Notes: a model not told the origin generated them from the sequence alone. DNA of 64,000 nt from Streptomyces vilmorinianum (GCF_005517195.1 NZ_CP040244.1:1568001-1632000); one strand, 5' to 3'; positions 51,857 to 60,826 are shown, counted from the first letter of the stretch. Translations and numbers: made by a program.

Positions 51857-52675
51857 ATGCGTGATTTCGGGACGGGTTTCGGCTATCTGGTGCAGGGTCA
51901 GAAGTGGGTGGGGAGGCACGGGCGCTGGCTCGGGTTCGGGCTGCTGCCCGGGCTCGTGACGCTCGTGCTGTACGTGGGCGCGCTCACCGGCCTCGGCTAC
52001 GGCGCCGACGACCTGACCGCCTGGGCGACCCCGTTCGCCGACGACTGGTCCTCGCCCTGGCTCGGCGTCTTCCGCGGCACGCTGACCGTCCTGGTCTTCG
52101 CCTTCGGGCTCTTCCTCGCGGTCGTCACCTTCACCGCCGTGACCCTGCTGGTCGGCCAGCCCTTCTACGAGTCGCTCTCCGAGCAGGTCGACCGCACCGA
52201 GGGCGGTGAGGTCCCCGAGTCCGGCCTCCCGCTCTGGCGCGAGCTGTGGATCTCCGCCCGGGACAGCCTGCGGGTCCTGCTCCGGGTGGCCTGCTACGGC
52301 ATCCTCCTCTTCGCCTGCGGTTTCATCCCGGTGGTCGGCCAGACCGTCGTCCCGGCCATCGGCTTCTGCGTCTCCGGCTTCTTCCTCGCCGAGGAGCTGA
52401 CGGCCGTCGCCCTCCAGCGCCGTCGCGTCGAACTCAAGGAGCGGCTCGGCCTGTTGCGCGGCCGCCGGATGCTGACCCTCGGCTTCGGCGTCCCGCTGAC
52501 CCTGGCCTTCCTCGTCCCCTTCGTCGCGGTCTTCCTCATGCCGGGCGCGGTCGCGGGCGCGACGCTCCTGGCCCGCGACCTGCGTGGCGAGAACGAACCG
52601 GACACCGCGGAGCCCGCCACGAGGGAGCCCGCCACCCCGGCCCCCGTACAGGCCCAGGCCCAGGCCCGGTCCTAG
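51857..52675 (+). CDS. EI24-domain membrane protein
   Basis: This 272-residue integral membrane protein has about four to six helices: LGFGLLPGLVTLVLYVGALT, TLTVLVFAFGLFLAVVTFTA, YGILLFACGFIPVVGQTVVP and VPLTLAFLVPFVAVFLMPGA. The conserved LVGQPFYESLSEQVD loop and FIPVVGQ place it in the EI24/CysZ-like family. CysZ members conduct sulfate; actinobacterial ones are uncharacterised. The C-terminal tail is Pro/Ala/Gln-rich. A TATAGG box 9 nt upstream of the ATG suggests a very short or absent leader. It ends 4 nt before the convergent nitrilase stop. Confidence 0.85.
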   Translation: MRDFGTGFGYLVQGQKWVGRHGRWLGFGLLPGLVTLVLYVGALTGLGYGADDLTAWATPFADDWSSPWLGVFRGTLTVLVFAFGLFLAVVTFTAVTLLVGQPFYESLSEQVDRTEGGEVPESGLPLWRELWISARDSLRVLLRVACYGILLFACGFIPVVGQTVVPAIGFCVSGFFLAEELTAVALQRRRVELKERLGLLRGRRMLTLGFGVPLTLAFLVPFVAVFLMPGAVAGATLLARDLRGENEPDTAEPATREPATPAPVQAQAQARS

Positions 52676-52679
52676 GGCG

Positions 52680-53408
52680 TCAGATGTTCAACTCGGCCAG
52701 GACGAATCCCGGCCGGTCGGGGCCCGCGTCGGCGATCCGCTCGCCGTCCGGGCCCCACGCGCCTGCCCCGCCGGCGCCCACACCGTCCTCGTTGCGCCCC
52801 AGGACGTTGCCGAGCACCACGTACAGGCCGAAGTCCCGGGCCCGCGTCGGATAGACCTTCTCGAAGGAGTCGTTGTCGGCGGAGAGCACCGAGCTCGCCA
52901 GACAGACCGCGCAGCCGTCGGCGGCGGCCCGCTCGGCCAGTTCGGGGAAGCGGTTGTCGTAGCAGGTGGCGGTCGCGAACCGGACGCCGTCGAGGGTGAA
53001 GCGGCCGTCGGCCGTGCCCGGGGAGAAGACCTCCTGCTCGATCCCGTACAGATGCTGCTTGTCGTAGCGGGTGAGGAGCGAGCCGTCCGGGCCGATGACG
53101 AGCGTGGTGACTCCGGGGCGCGTCCGCGCCGTGCGCACCGGGCCGTTGACGACGGCCGCCGCGCCGGCCGCGCGGCACGCCTCCCGGATCGGCTCCAGGC
53201 GCGCGTCGTCCTCGGACAGGACGAGACCGGGGGTGTCCCGGATCAGCGTCGGCTCGTAGCCGGTCAGGGCCAGCTCGGCGAAGACGACGAGCCGGGCCCC
53301 GTCGGCGGCGGCCGCCCGGATCAGCTCGGCGGCGGTACGGACATTGGCCTCGATGTCCCCGGCGACCGGGGCGAACTGCGTGGCGGCGACGATCATGTCC
53401 CTCATCAT
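52680..53408 (-). CDS. Carbon-nitrogen hydrolase (nitrilase superfamily)
   Basis: This 242-residue enzyme has the Glu-Lys-Cys triad: Glu45 (VVFAELALTGYE), Lys117 (RYDKQHLYG) and Cys149 (ATATCYDNRFPE). It should hydrolyse an amide or carbamoyl bond of a small molecule; the N-terminus IVAATQFAPVAGD is typical. Three possible ATG starts lie within 12 nt (53408, 53405, 53396), and the true one cannot be decided from ribosome sites. Cytoplasmic. There is no obvious pathway link to its neighbours. Confidence 0.9.
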   Translation of the reverse strand: MMRDMIVAATQFAPVAGDIEANVRTAAELIRAAAADGARLVVFAELALTGYEPTLIRDTPGLVLSEDDARLEPIREACRAAGAAAVVNGPVRTARTRPGVTTLVIGPDGSLLTRYDKQHLYGIEQEVFSPGTADGRFTLDGVRFATATCYDNRFPELAERAAADGCAVCLASSVLSADNDSFEKVYPTRARDFGLYVVLGNVLGRNEDGVGAGGAGAWGPDGERIADAGPDRPGFVLAELNI

Positions 53409-53446
53409 CTCGCGACCGGGCGGGGCTGGACTCCGGTCCGGGCGCG

Positions 53447-54781
53447 TCAGGGGGTGGAGGACCCGGCGACGCGGTCCGAGGCGGCCACCCCGATGATCGC
53501 CCGCACCTGGGCGATGATGTCCAGCCGGTTGCGTACGAACTCCGGATCGGTGACCGCGCCCGTCGCCGGGTCCGTGTTGCCGGCGCCGAACTGGAGGACC
53601 GGGGTGTGGACATGGCCGCCGGGCAGCTCCGGCAGGCCGAGCCGGTCGCGGAGCAGGGTCGCGCGGTAGGCGATCTCGTTCGAGAGGTAGTTCCCGCCGC
53701 CGCCCGCGCGGGCCGTGGAACCGGCGGTCGGGCCGTCCGGGCGGGCCACGGGCGTGCTCGACCCGGCCGGGATCTCGGTCACCGCCGTGTTGTCGTACAC
53801 CGGGAAACGCCCGGTGCTCGCGGCGACGATCGAGCGGTACGGGAGGGTGGTCGCCGTCCACTGGGGCTGCGTGGCCGGGTCGGCGACCGGGACGGTCTCC
53901 GTGCGCGCGAGGTTCTCGTTGTCGGGGAAGCCGCCCCGCCAGGCCCCGTTGAACCGCTCGATGTCGAAGCGGCCGACCCGGCCCTGGCTCACGGTGGTGA
54001 ACAGGTCCACCTCCGGCAGCCGGTCCCGCAGCGTCCGCTCGACCGTGCCGTCGGCGAAGTCCCGCCAGCGGACGGGGAAGACGGCCGTCTCGATCCGGGC
54101 GAGGCTCCCGTCGGCCGTACGGATCCAGGTGCCGTCCAGGGCGAGCGCGGTGGCCCCGGACGGGTTGCTGATCCGGACGTCCCGGTCGAGCGTGAACGGG
54201 TCGAAGCCGGTCATCAGGACCCGCTTGACGCCCTTGCCCGCCGGGAAGCGGATCGCGTCCTGGCCACGCGAGGAGCGTTCGAGCCGGTCGAGCAGCCTGG
54301 CCCGCCCGGCCTCGTCGAGAGCGAACTCCGGCTGCCAGCCGCGCAGTTCACGGGTCATACCGAGTCGCGCCCAGTACAGCGGCCGGTCGTCGTCCCGGCT
54401 GAGATCACCCCGTACGTGACGCCCCTGCGCCCGGTCGACCGCGTCCCGCCAGAGCCGCGCACCGTGCCGTACGACCGCCCGCTCGGCCTCCTCGTACGAC
54501 CGCGCGCCGACCAGGGCGCGGGCGAACTCCGGTGCCACGGTGCCGAATCCGCTGCGCCGCAGGATCTCCTGGGGAGCGGCCCGGTCGAGGCGCGCCTCCT
54601 CCACCGTGCCGGCGGTGTCGGCCGCCGTGGCCCCTTCGGCCGACGCGGGAGGCGTCGCCAGGACCAGGGAGGCGGTGATCAGCGCGAGACCGAGCGAGGC
54701 ATGACGTGTCCGGGGCGGGCGTATCCGGGGCAGGCGTGTCCGGGGCAGGCGTATTCGAGGCAGCACAGGCGAGCCCTCCAT
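53447..54781 (-). CDS. Exported pyroglutamyl-peptidase-I-like protein with Cys-to-Ser nucleophile
   Basis: This 444-residue protein has a basic repeated leader (LPRIRLPRTRLPRIRPPRTR) before a signal-peptide core (LGLALITASLVLATPPASA). A helical spacer follows, then a C15-peptidase-like domain from about 190: VLMTGFDPF with SNPSGATALALDG, and RFDIERFNGAW...FPDNEN containing the catalytic-type Glu. The segment that normally holds the catalytic Cys reads NYLSNEIAYR with Ser367, and GGHVHTP supplies the His. So Glu and His remain while Cys is Ser. It may be a serine-nucleophile variant or a non-catalytic binder. The leader arises from a 15-bp tandem repeat. Confidence 0.78.
   Translation of the reverse strand: MEGSPVLPRIRLPRTRLPRIRPPRTRHASLGLALITASLVLATPPASAEGATAADTAGTVEEARLDRAAPQEILRRSGFGTVAPEFARALVGARSYEEAERAVVRHGARLWRDAVDRAQGRHVRGDLSRDDDRPLYWARLGMTRELRGWQPEFALDEAGRARLLDRLERSSRGQDAIRFPAGKGVKRVLMTGFDPFTLDRDVRISNPSGATALALDGTWIRTADGSLARIETAVFPVRWRDFADGTVERTLRDRLPEVDLFTTVSQGRVGRFDIERFNGAWRGGFPDNENLARTETVPVADPATQPQWTATTLPYRSIVAASTGRFPVYDNTAVTEIPAGSSTPVARPDGPTAGSTARAGGGGNYLSNEIAYRATLLRDRLGLPELPGGHVHTPVLQFGAGNTDPATGAVTDPEFVRNRLDIIAQVRAIIGVAASDRVAGSSTP
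54705..54765 (-). repeat. 15-bp tandem repeat in signal-peptide leader
   Basis: About four copies of a GTGTCCGGGGCAGGC/GTATCCGGGGCAGGC unit (plus-strand sense) encode the Leu-Pro-Arg-Ile/Thr-Arg leader of the C15-like protein. Copy number would change n-region length in steps of five residues. Confidence 0.85.
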
Positions 54782-54841
54782 CGGGTCGGGAACCGGCCCG
54801 CGCAGTATCCCGGCTCACCCGTAACTCCCGCTACGGTGCCC

Positions 54842-55432
54842 TCACTTGTCGCTCGCGTGCCCATCGTCCGCGCGGAGCCCGAGCAGGATCAGGAAGTCCC
54901 GGAACGCGGCCGGCATGTCCACCGCCGCCGGGTCGAGCAGCCACTGGTACTGCAGCCCGTCCATCACGGCCGTCAGGAGCGGCGCCGCGCGCTCCGGGGT
55001 GAGGCCGCTCGGCAGGCGCTCGCCGAACTCCAGGCGCAGTACGTTCGCCATCTCCGCGCGCACCTGGGCGTACCGCTCGGTGAAGAAGGCCCGCGCCGGG
55101 TGGCCTTCGGTCACGCTCTCTCCGAGCAGGGCGGAGAAGGTCTGCACGATCCCCGGCCGCATCGCGTTGTACTCGACGAGGGAGTCGATCAGGTCGAGCC
55201 GCCAGCCCTCGCGCGCGCCCGCCCCGCTCGTGTCCCACTTGTCGCGCTCCTCCAGGACCGCGACGAGCAGGGCCTCCTTCGTGGGGAAGTAGTGCAGCAG
55301 ACCCTGCTGCGTGAGCCCGACCCGCTCGGCGACGGCGCCGAGCGAGGCGCCCCGGTAGCCGCGCTCGGCGATCACTTCGAGGGTCGCGCGCACGATGTCC
55401 CCGCGCCGCTCCTCGCTCCTGGCCCGCACCAT
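54842..55432 (-). CDS. TetR-family transcriptional regulator
   Basis: The 196-residue protein has an N-terminal HTH: RGDIVRATLEVIAERGYRGA, then LGAVAERVGLTQQGLLHYFP with TKEALLVAVLEERD. The helical ligand domain with C-terminal PAAFRDFLILLGLR belongs to the TetR_C_6/BetI-like group. ATG at 55432 fits the start of the HTH; GAGAGGGGG lies upstream. It is divergent from the GH3 beta-glucosidase; palindrome 55518-55537 lies between. It is probably an autoregulating repressor induced by a sugar-derived or lipophilic ligand. Confidence 0.9.
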   Translation of the reverse strand: MVRARSEERRGDIVRATLEVIAERGYRGASLGAVAERVGLTQQGLLHYFPTKEALLVAVLEERDKWDTSGAGAREGWRLDLIDSLVEYNAMRPGIVQTFSALLGESVTEGHPARAFFTERYAQVRAEMANVLRLEFGERLPSGLTPERAAPLLTAVMDGLQYQWLLDPAAVDMPAAFRDFLILLGLRADDGHASDK

Positions 55433-55517
55433 CGCCGTGGCCCCCTCTCCGTCGCCTTCCGCAGGTCCCTGTCGACAGGACGGTACGCCATGGCAACATA
55501 ACGAAACAGTAACGTAA

Positions 55518-55537
55518 CCTACCGATCTACAGGTAGG
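55518..55537. promoter_or_regulatory. TetR-type operator, CCTACC-N8-GGTAGG
   Basis: The perfect inverted repeat is in the TetR/GH3 divergent region, 45 bp before the GH3 ATG, in locally A/T-rich DNA (AACGAAACAGTAACGTAA). Confidence 0.6.
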
Positions 55538-55582
55538 CAGGCCACCATGTGCCCACCACGACTTCAACGAGGAGGTACGGCC

Positions 55583-58036
55583 ATGGCGGAGATCAGCGCG
55601 GAGACCGTCCGTGAGCAGGCCGTCGAGGCGGCGCTCTCCAAGCTCGACCTGGACACCAAGGCCCGGCTGCTCGCCGGCCAGGACATGTGGTCACTGCCCG
55701 CGCTGCCCGAGATAGGGCTGCGGTCGCTCGTCATGTCCGACGGGCCGATCGGCGTACGGGGCGTCCGCTGGACCGCCGACGACCCCTCGATCGCCCTGCC
55801 GTCCCCGACCGCGCTCGCCGCCGCCTGGGACCCCGCCCTCGCCCGCCGCGCCGGCCGCCTCCTCGCCCAGGAGGCCCGCCGCAAGGGCGTCCACGTCCTC
55901 CTCGCCCCGACCGTCAACCTGCACCGCACGCCGCTCGGCGGCCGCCACTTCGAGGCGTACAGCGAGGACCCGTACCTCACCGGCGAGATCGGCACCGGCT
56001 ACGTCCAGGGCGTCCAGGACGGCGGCGTCGGCACCACGGTCAAGCACTTCGTCGCCAACGACGCCGAGACCGACCGCTTCACCGTCGACAACAAGGTCGC
56101 CGCCCGCCCGCTGCGCGAGCTCTACCTCGCCCCCTTCGAGGCCATCGTCAAGAACGCCCACCCCTGGGGCATCATGACCGCCTACAACCAGGTCAACGGC
56201 GTGACCATGACCGAGCACCACCACCTCGTCAACGAGGTCCTGCGCGGCGAGTGGGGCTTCGACGGCTACAACGTCTCCGACTGGATGGCCGCCCGCTCCA
56301 CGAAGGGCGACATCGAAGGCGGCCTCGACGTCGCCATGCCCGGCCCGCAGACCGTCTACGGCGAGGCCCTGGCCGCCGCCGTCCGCGCCGGCGAGGTCGA
56401 GGAGTCGGCCGTCGACACGGCCGTACGGAACGTGCTCCGGCTCGCCGCCCGCGTCGGCGCCCTCGAAGGCGCCCCGCCGGTCGTCACCGAGCCCCCCGCC
56501 GCCGTCGACGGCGAGGCGCTCGCCCGCGAGATCGCCCACCGCGGCTTCGTCCTCGTACGCAACGAGGGCGACGCGCTGCCGCTCAAGGGGCGCACCGTCG
56601 CCCTCTCCGGCGCCGCCGCCCGCGACGCCCGGGTCCTCGGCGGCGGCTCCGCCCAGGTCTTCCCCGACCACACCGTCTCCCCGCTCGACGGCCTCACCGC
56701 CGCCCTGGCCGCGCTTCCCGGGGGGTCCCTGACCTTCTCGCTCGGCGCCGACCCGAGCGACGAACTCACCCCCGCCGGCTCCGTCGAACCAGGGTTCACC
56801 CTCCGCGCGGTCTGCCGCGGCGCCGACGGCACCGTCCTCGGCGAGGGCAGCCTGCCGAGCGGTCAGGTCCAGTGGATCGGCGACGACCTGCCGGCCGGTG
56901 TCACCCACGAGACCCTGCACTCCATCGAGGTCGTCGGCACCTTCACCCCGCGCGAGTCCGGCGAGCACGCCTTCGGCACCCGGGGCCTGGGCGCCTTCAC
57001 CCTCACCGTCGCGGGCGAGACCGTCTACGAGGGCGTCCAGACCATGGGCCCGGAGACCGACCCCTTCGAGGCGTTCTTCGGCTCCCCGGTCGAGCGCGGC
57101 AAGGTCGCGCTCACGGCGGGCGAGCCCGTCGAGGTCTCCCTCCGCCACACCCTGAACAAGGAGTTCGCGCCCCCGCTGCCCGCGGTCATGTTCTCCTTCG
57201 TCCACCTCGGGCCGCGCCGTGACCCCGACGAACTGATCGCCGAAGCCGTCGAGGCCGCCCGCGCCGCCGACACCGCCGTCGTGGTCGTCGCCACCACCGA
57301 GCGCGTCGAGTCCGAGGGCTTCGACCGCAAGGACCTCGCCCTCCCGGGCCGGCAGGACGATCTCGTACGGGCCGTGGCCGCCGCCAACCCGAACACGGTC
57401 GTCGTCGTCAACGCCGGCTCCCCGGTCGAGATGCCCTGGCGGGAGGACGTCGCCGCGATCCTGCTCAGCTGGTTCCCCGGCCAGGAGGGCGGCGCCGCGC
57501 TCGCCGACGTCCTGACCGGCGCCGCCGAGCCCGGCGGCCGGCTCCCCACCACCTGGCCCGTCGCCCTCGCCGACGTCCCCGTCACCGAGGTCGCCCCGAC
57601 CGGCGGCGAACTGGACTACGCCGAAGGCGTGTTCATCGGCTACCGCGCCTGGGACAAGGCCGGCACCACCCCCGCGTACGCCTTCGGCCACGGCCTCGGC
57701 TACACCACGTGGAGCTACGACTCCCTGGAGGTCACCCCGACGGCGGCGAAGGTCCGGATCACCAACACCGGCACCCGGACCGGCCGCGAGGTCGTCCAGA
57801 TCTACCTGGCGCCCCGGACCGACACGGTCGAACGCCCGGCGCGCTGGCTGGCCGGCTTCGCGTCCGTCGAGGCCGCCGCGGGCGCGTCCGCCGAGGTCGA
57901 GATCCCGCTGCCCCGCCGCGCCTTCGAGATCTGGGACGAGGAGAAGAACGACTGGGCCTTCGTCCCCGGCGCGTACGAGGTCAGGGCCGCGCACTCGCTC
58001 ACCGACGCGCGCCTCACGGCCGCGCTGGAGGTCTGA
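55583..58036 (+). CDS. Glycoside hydrolase family 3 beta-glucosidase
   Basis: This 817-residue cytoplasmic enzyme (no signal peptide) has an N-terminal TIM-barrel with VMSDGPIGVRG, the substrate-binding KHFVANDAETDR (Lys-His) and the nucleophile Asp233 in YNVSDWMAARS. The alpha/beta sandwich has GFVLVRNEGDALPLKG. A PA14-like insert lies around 400-540, and the C-terminal fibronectin-like domain is YDSLEVTPTAAKVRITNTGT...REVVQIYLAP. It hydrolyses imported beta-glucosides. ATG at 55583 has GAGGAGGT 5 nt upstream. It is under the divergent TetR gene and followed by mutarotase on the opposite strand. Confidence 0.95.
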   Translation: MAEISAETVREQAVEAALSKLDLDTKARLLAGQDMWSLPALPEIGLRSLVMSDGPIGVRGVRWTADDPSIALPSPTALAAAWDPALARRAGRLLAQEARRKGVHVLLAPTVNLHRTPLGGRHFEAYSEDPYLTGEIGTGYVQGVQDGGVGTTVKHFVANDAETDRFTVDNKVAARPLRELYLAPFEAIVKNAHPWGIMTAYNQVNGVTMTEHHHLVNEVLRGEWGFDGYNVSDWMAARSTKGDIEGGLDVAMPGPQTVYGEALAAAVRAGEVEESAVDTAVRNVLRLAARVGALEGAPPVVTEPPAAVDGEALAREIAHRGFVLVRNEGDALPLKGRTVALSGAAARDARVLGGGSAQVFPDHTVSPLDGLTAALAALPGGSLTFSLGADPSDELTPAGSVEPGFTLRAVCRGADGTVLGEGSLPSGQVQWIGDDLPAGVTHETLHSIEVVGTFTPRESGEHAFGTRGLGAFTLTVAGETVYEGVQTMGPETDPFEAFFGSPVERGKVALTAGEPVEVSLRHTLNKEFAPPLPAVMFSFVHLGPRRDPDELIAEAVEAARAADTAVVVVATTERVESEGFDRKDLALPGRQDDLVRAVAAANPNTVVVVNAGSPVEMPWREDVAAILLSWFPGQEGGAALADVLTGAAEPGGRLPTTWPVALADVPVTEVAPTGGELDYAEGVFIGYRAWDKAGTTPAYAFGHGLGYTTWSYDSLEVTPTAAKVRITNTGTRTGREVVQIYLAPRTDTVERPARWLAGFASVEAAAGASAEVEIPLPRRAFEIWDEEKNDWAFVPGAYEVRAAHSLTDARLTAALEV

Positions 58037-58049
58037 GCCCGCATGACCA

Positions 58050-58083
58050 GCCCCGGGGCGGAACCTGACAACCGCCCCGGGGC
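58050..58083. terminator. Bidirectional terminator between GH3 and galM-like genes
   Basis: GCCCCGGGGCGG pairs with CCGCCCCGGGGC across a 10-nt loop, ending one base before the mutarotase stop codon region. Confidence 0.9.
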
Positions 58084-58084
58084 T

Positions 58085-59023
58085 TCAGCGCGTCCCGAAG
58101 CGGAACCAGGTGGCCGAGGCGTACTCCTCGCCCGGCCGCAGGACCGTGGACGGGAACTCCGGCCGGTTCGGGGAGTCCGGGAAGGCCTGCGTCTCCAGCG
58201 CGATCCCCGAGAACATCGCGTCCGCGTACACCTGGAGCCCCGGCTCGGTCGTCCCCACCGTCACCACCCGCCCCGTCACCGGCGAGTACAGCTCGGCCGC
58301 CTCCGGCGCGCCCGCGTCGAGCACGAAGTTGTCGTCGAGCCCCACCCCGGCAGGCCTCCGCGTACGGAAGTCGAGCCGGGTGCCGTCCACCGGGGCGATC
58401 TCCCCGGTCGGAATCCCCGACCCGTCCCGCACGGTGAAATGCCCGGCCGCGACCCGCAGTTCGGGAGCGCCGCCCAGATCCCAGTACGTGTGGTTCGTCA
58501 GCGCCACCACCGTCGGCGCGTCCGTCCGCGCCCGGTAGGCGATCCGCAGCGAGCCGTCGCCGTCGAGCGTGTACGTCGCCGAGACCTCCAGGCGCCCGGG
58601 GAAGCCCTCCTCGCCGTCCGGGCTCACCCGGGACAGCCGTACCCCGCCCGCGGTCTCCTCCGCGTCCCACACGTGCTTGTCGAAGCCGCGCTCGCCGCCG
58701 TGGAGGCTGTGCGGCCCGCCGTTACGGGCCAGCAGGTGCACCCGCCCGTCGAGGGTGAACGTCCCGCCCGCGATCCGGTTGGCGTAACGCCCCACCAGGG
58801 CGCCGAAGTACGGCTCCGGGCGCTTCAGATACCCCTCGAGGTCCGGGAAGCCGAGGACCACGTCACCCGGGACGCCGTCCCGGTCCGGTGTCTCGACCGA
58901 CTGCACGATGCCGCCGTACGTCAGCACCCGCACGCGCACCGCGTCGCGTTGGAGCGTCCAGCGCGTCACGTCCGTACCGTCGACCGAGCCGAAGGGCTCG
59001 CTCGTGATCCTCGTGATCGTCAT
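58085..59023 (-). CDS. galM: Aldose 1-epimerase (galactose mutarotase-like)
   Basis: This 312-residue protein interconverts alpha and beta anomers of aldohexoses. Catalytic His178 lies in VALTNHTYWDLGG, the base Glu in ALETQAFPDSPN (about 286), and substrate residues at RYANRIAGG and GPHSLHGG (His105, His108). The start is the ATG at 59023 (MTITRITSEPFG). The minus-strand frame is open further upstream but without family similarity. It is convergent with the beta-glucosidase, whose glucose product it could process. Confidence 0.93.
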   Translation of the reverse strand: MTITRITSEPFGSVDGTDVTRWTLQRDAVRVRVLTYGGIVQSVETPDRDGVPGDVVLGFPDLEGYLKRPEPYFGALVGRYANRIAGGTFTLDGRVHLLARNGGPHSLHGGERGFDKHVWDAEETAGGVRLSRVSPDGEEGFPGRLEVSATYTLDGDGSLRIAYRARTDAPTVVALTNHTYWDLGGAPELRVAAGHFTVRDGSGIPTGEIAPVDGTRLDFRTRRPAGVGLDDNFVLDAGAPEAAELYSPVTGRVVTVGTTEPGLQVYADAMFSGIALETQAFPDSPNRPEFPSTVLRPGEEYASATWFRFGTR

Positions 59024-59034
59024 GATCCGGAACC

Positions 59035-59937
59035 CTACGCGGGCGGCTCCGGCGCCGTCACCTGCCGATGGGCGATCTCCGCGAGCCTGGCCTGCCCGTC
59101 CTTGCTCGGATGGAACCAGTCCCACGGGCTGAGCTGCCCGCCGTCGAAGCGGAAGCCGAACACGGCCCCGCCGTCGTACCGGCAGCGCCGGTCCTTCGCG
59201 CAGACCTCCCGCAGGGCCGCGTTGTACGCCACGACCCGGTCCCGCACCAGCGTCCTGCGCTGCTCGGCCGGCGCGCTCAGATCCTCGGCGTCGGCCAGCA
59301 TCGAGGCGCAGATCCCCAGCTTCCAGACCTGCCGGCCCATCGGGCTGACCCGCCCCGTGGACCACAGCCGCTTCAGGTCCGGCACGCTCGACACGTACAC
59401 CTGCGCCGTGGGCGCGGCGGCCCGCAGCCGGCCCAGCGCCGACGCGAAGGAGTCGCGGAACTCCTCGACCGGGGTCATCAGTTCGGGCCGCTGCCGGCAG
59501 GCGTCGTTGGCGCCCATCATCACCGTCACCAGCTCCGGCTTCCGCGCGGCCGCCCGCGCCATCTGCTCGGGCAGCTCCGCCATCCGCGCCCCGGTCCGCG
59601 CGAGGTTCCAGCTGCGCGCGGCCACCTTCTCCGGCCCGAGCAGCCGCAGGGCGAGGCTGTTGACCCCGGTGTCCGTGCCGGTCGCCCAGGACGCCTCGGG
59701 GCAGTCCGCCAGGACCGCGCAGGCGTCGAAGGCGCGGGTGATGGAGTCGCCGACGGCGGCGACGGAGCCGGGGGAGCGGTCCCACAGGGGGGTCGGTTTC
59801 GGCGTCGGCTTCGGGGTTCCGGCCGCCGCGGGGGCCCGGTGGTCAGCCGTGTCACACCCCGTCAGCGCGCCCGCGCACAGCAGCGCCGCCGCCGCGGAGG
59901 CGACGGCGGTACGGAGACGATGTCGGCCGTGTCGCAT
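59035..59937 (-). CDS. Lipoprotein SGNH/GDSL hydrolase
   Basis: The 300-residue protein has a lipoprotein signal with lipobox LTGC (Cys28), a Pro-Thr-Lys linker, and then the SGNH domain. Ser65 is in AVGDSITRAF, Gly in NLARTGARM, Asn in VMMGANDACRQ, and the Asp/His pair in DWFHPSKDGQ. It is anchored outside the membrane and probably deacylates or de-esterifies an envelope or environmental substrate. Several cysteines (CAVLADCP, CAKDRRC) suggest disulphides. It lies 11 nt upstream of the galM-like gene, same strand, probably co-transcribed. The gap 59938-60208 has no gene. Confidence 0.88.
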   Translation of the reverse strand: MRHGRHRLRTAVASAAAALLCAGALTGCDTADHRAPAAAGTPKPTPKPTPLWDRSPGSVAAVGDSITRAFDACAVLADCPEASWATGTDTGVNSLALRLLGPEKVAARSWNLARTGARMAELPEQMARAAARKPELVTVMMGANDACRQRPELMTPVEEFRDSFASALGRLRAAAPTAQVYVSSVPDLKRLWSTGRVSPMGRQVWKLGICASMLADAEDLSAPAEQRRTLVRDRVVAYNAALREVCAKDRRCRYDGGAVFGFRFDGGQLSPWDWFHPSKDGQARLAEIAHRQVTAPEPPA

Positions 59938-60208
59938 GCCTCGGCCCCTCCCACGGCGTCCGTTCGGCGTCCTGGCGAGTGAAAGCTTCGTGTCCACCGG
60001 CCCCCGGACCGACCGTACGTCACCCCAAGGGGGGTGCGGCACGGTAGCTTTTCCCCCGTCGAACCAGAGGCACCTTTGCCAACCGGCTCCGGTAAATTAC
60101 ATCACGTCACATGCTGTCCGTTTTTCGGGGGTTTGCGGATTTTTGCTCCCGATGTTGTTTACTGAGGCCGCTGGGAAAGGCGAACCTCGTCCCACACTGG
60201 AGGTCCCG

Positions 60209-60703
60209 GTGACGACACGTGGAGTTCTGTACGTTCACTCCGCACCGCGCGCGCTGTGCCCGCACGTCGAATGGGCGGTGGCGGGCGTCCTCGGTGCGAG
60301 GGTCCAGCTCGACTGGATCCGCCAGCCGGCGTCCCCCGGCACCTGGAGAGCCGAGTTCTCCTGGCAGGGCGAGACCGGCACGGCCTCCAAGCTCGCCTCC
60401 GCGCTGCGCGGCTGGCAGATGCTCCGCTTCGAGGTCACCGCGGAACCGTGCCCGACGGCCGAGGGCGAGCGCTACAGCGCCACGCCCGAACTGGGCATCT
60501 TCCACGCGGTCACCGGCATGCACGGCGACATCCTGATCCCGGAGGACCGCCTGCGCGCCGCCCTGGCGCGCTCGGTACGCGGCGAGACGGAGCTGGAGGC
60601 GGAGATCGCCAAACTGCTCGGCAAGCCCTGGGACGACGAACTGGAGCCGTTCCGGTACGCCGGCGAGGGCGCCCCGGTGCGCTGGCTGCACCAGGTGGTC
60701 TGA
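60209..60703 (+). CDS. DUF3145 family protein
   Basis: This 164-residue conserved actinobacterial protein has the family signatures TTRGVLYVHSAPRALCPHVE, WAVAGVLGARVQLDWIRQPA and GWQMLRFEVTAEP, and ends FRYAGEGAPVRWLHQVV. The function is unknown. It is habitually adjacent to fabF in actinomycetes, here convergent with it. GTG at 60209 has GGAGGT 4 nt upstream; frames further upstream are not supported. Confidence 0.92.
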   Translation: MTTRGVLYVHSAPRALCPHVEWAVAGVLGARVQLDWIRQPASPGTWRAEFSWQGETGTASKLASALRGWQMLRFEVTAEPCPTAEGERYSATPELGIFHAVTGMHGDILIPEDRLRAALARSVRGETELEAEIAKLLGKPWDDELEPFRYAGEGAPVRWLHQVV

Positions 60704-60765
60704 GTTCTCGACGGGCTCCGTCCCCCGGTCGTTCCGACCGCCCGGTGACCACACGGTGACCACAC

Positions 60766-60810
60766 CTCGAAGGCCCCCCGCCGGGACGTTCCGGCAGGGG
60801 GCCTTCGAAG
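60766..60810. terminator. Terminator after DUF3145
   Basis: The long stem CTCGAAGGCCCCC...GCCGG pairs with CCGGCAGGGGGCCTTCGAAG over a 6-nt loop. Confidence 0.9.
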
Positions 60811-60826
60811 GAGCGTGACGGCGGAT

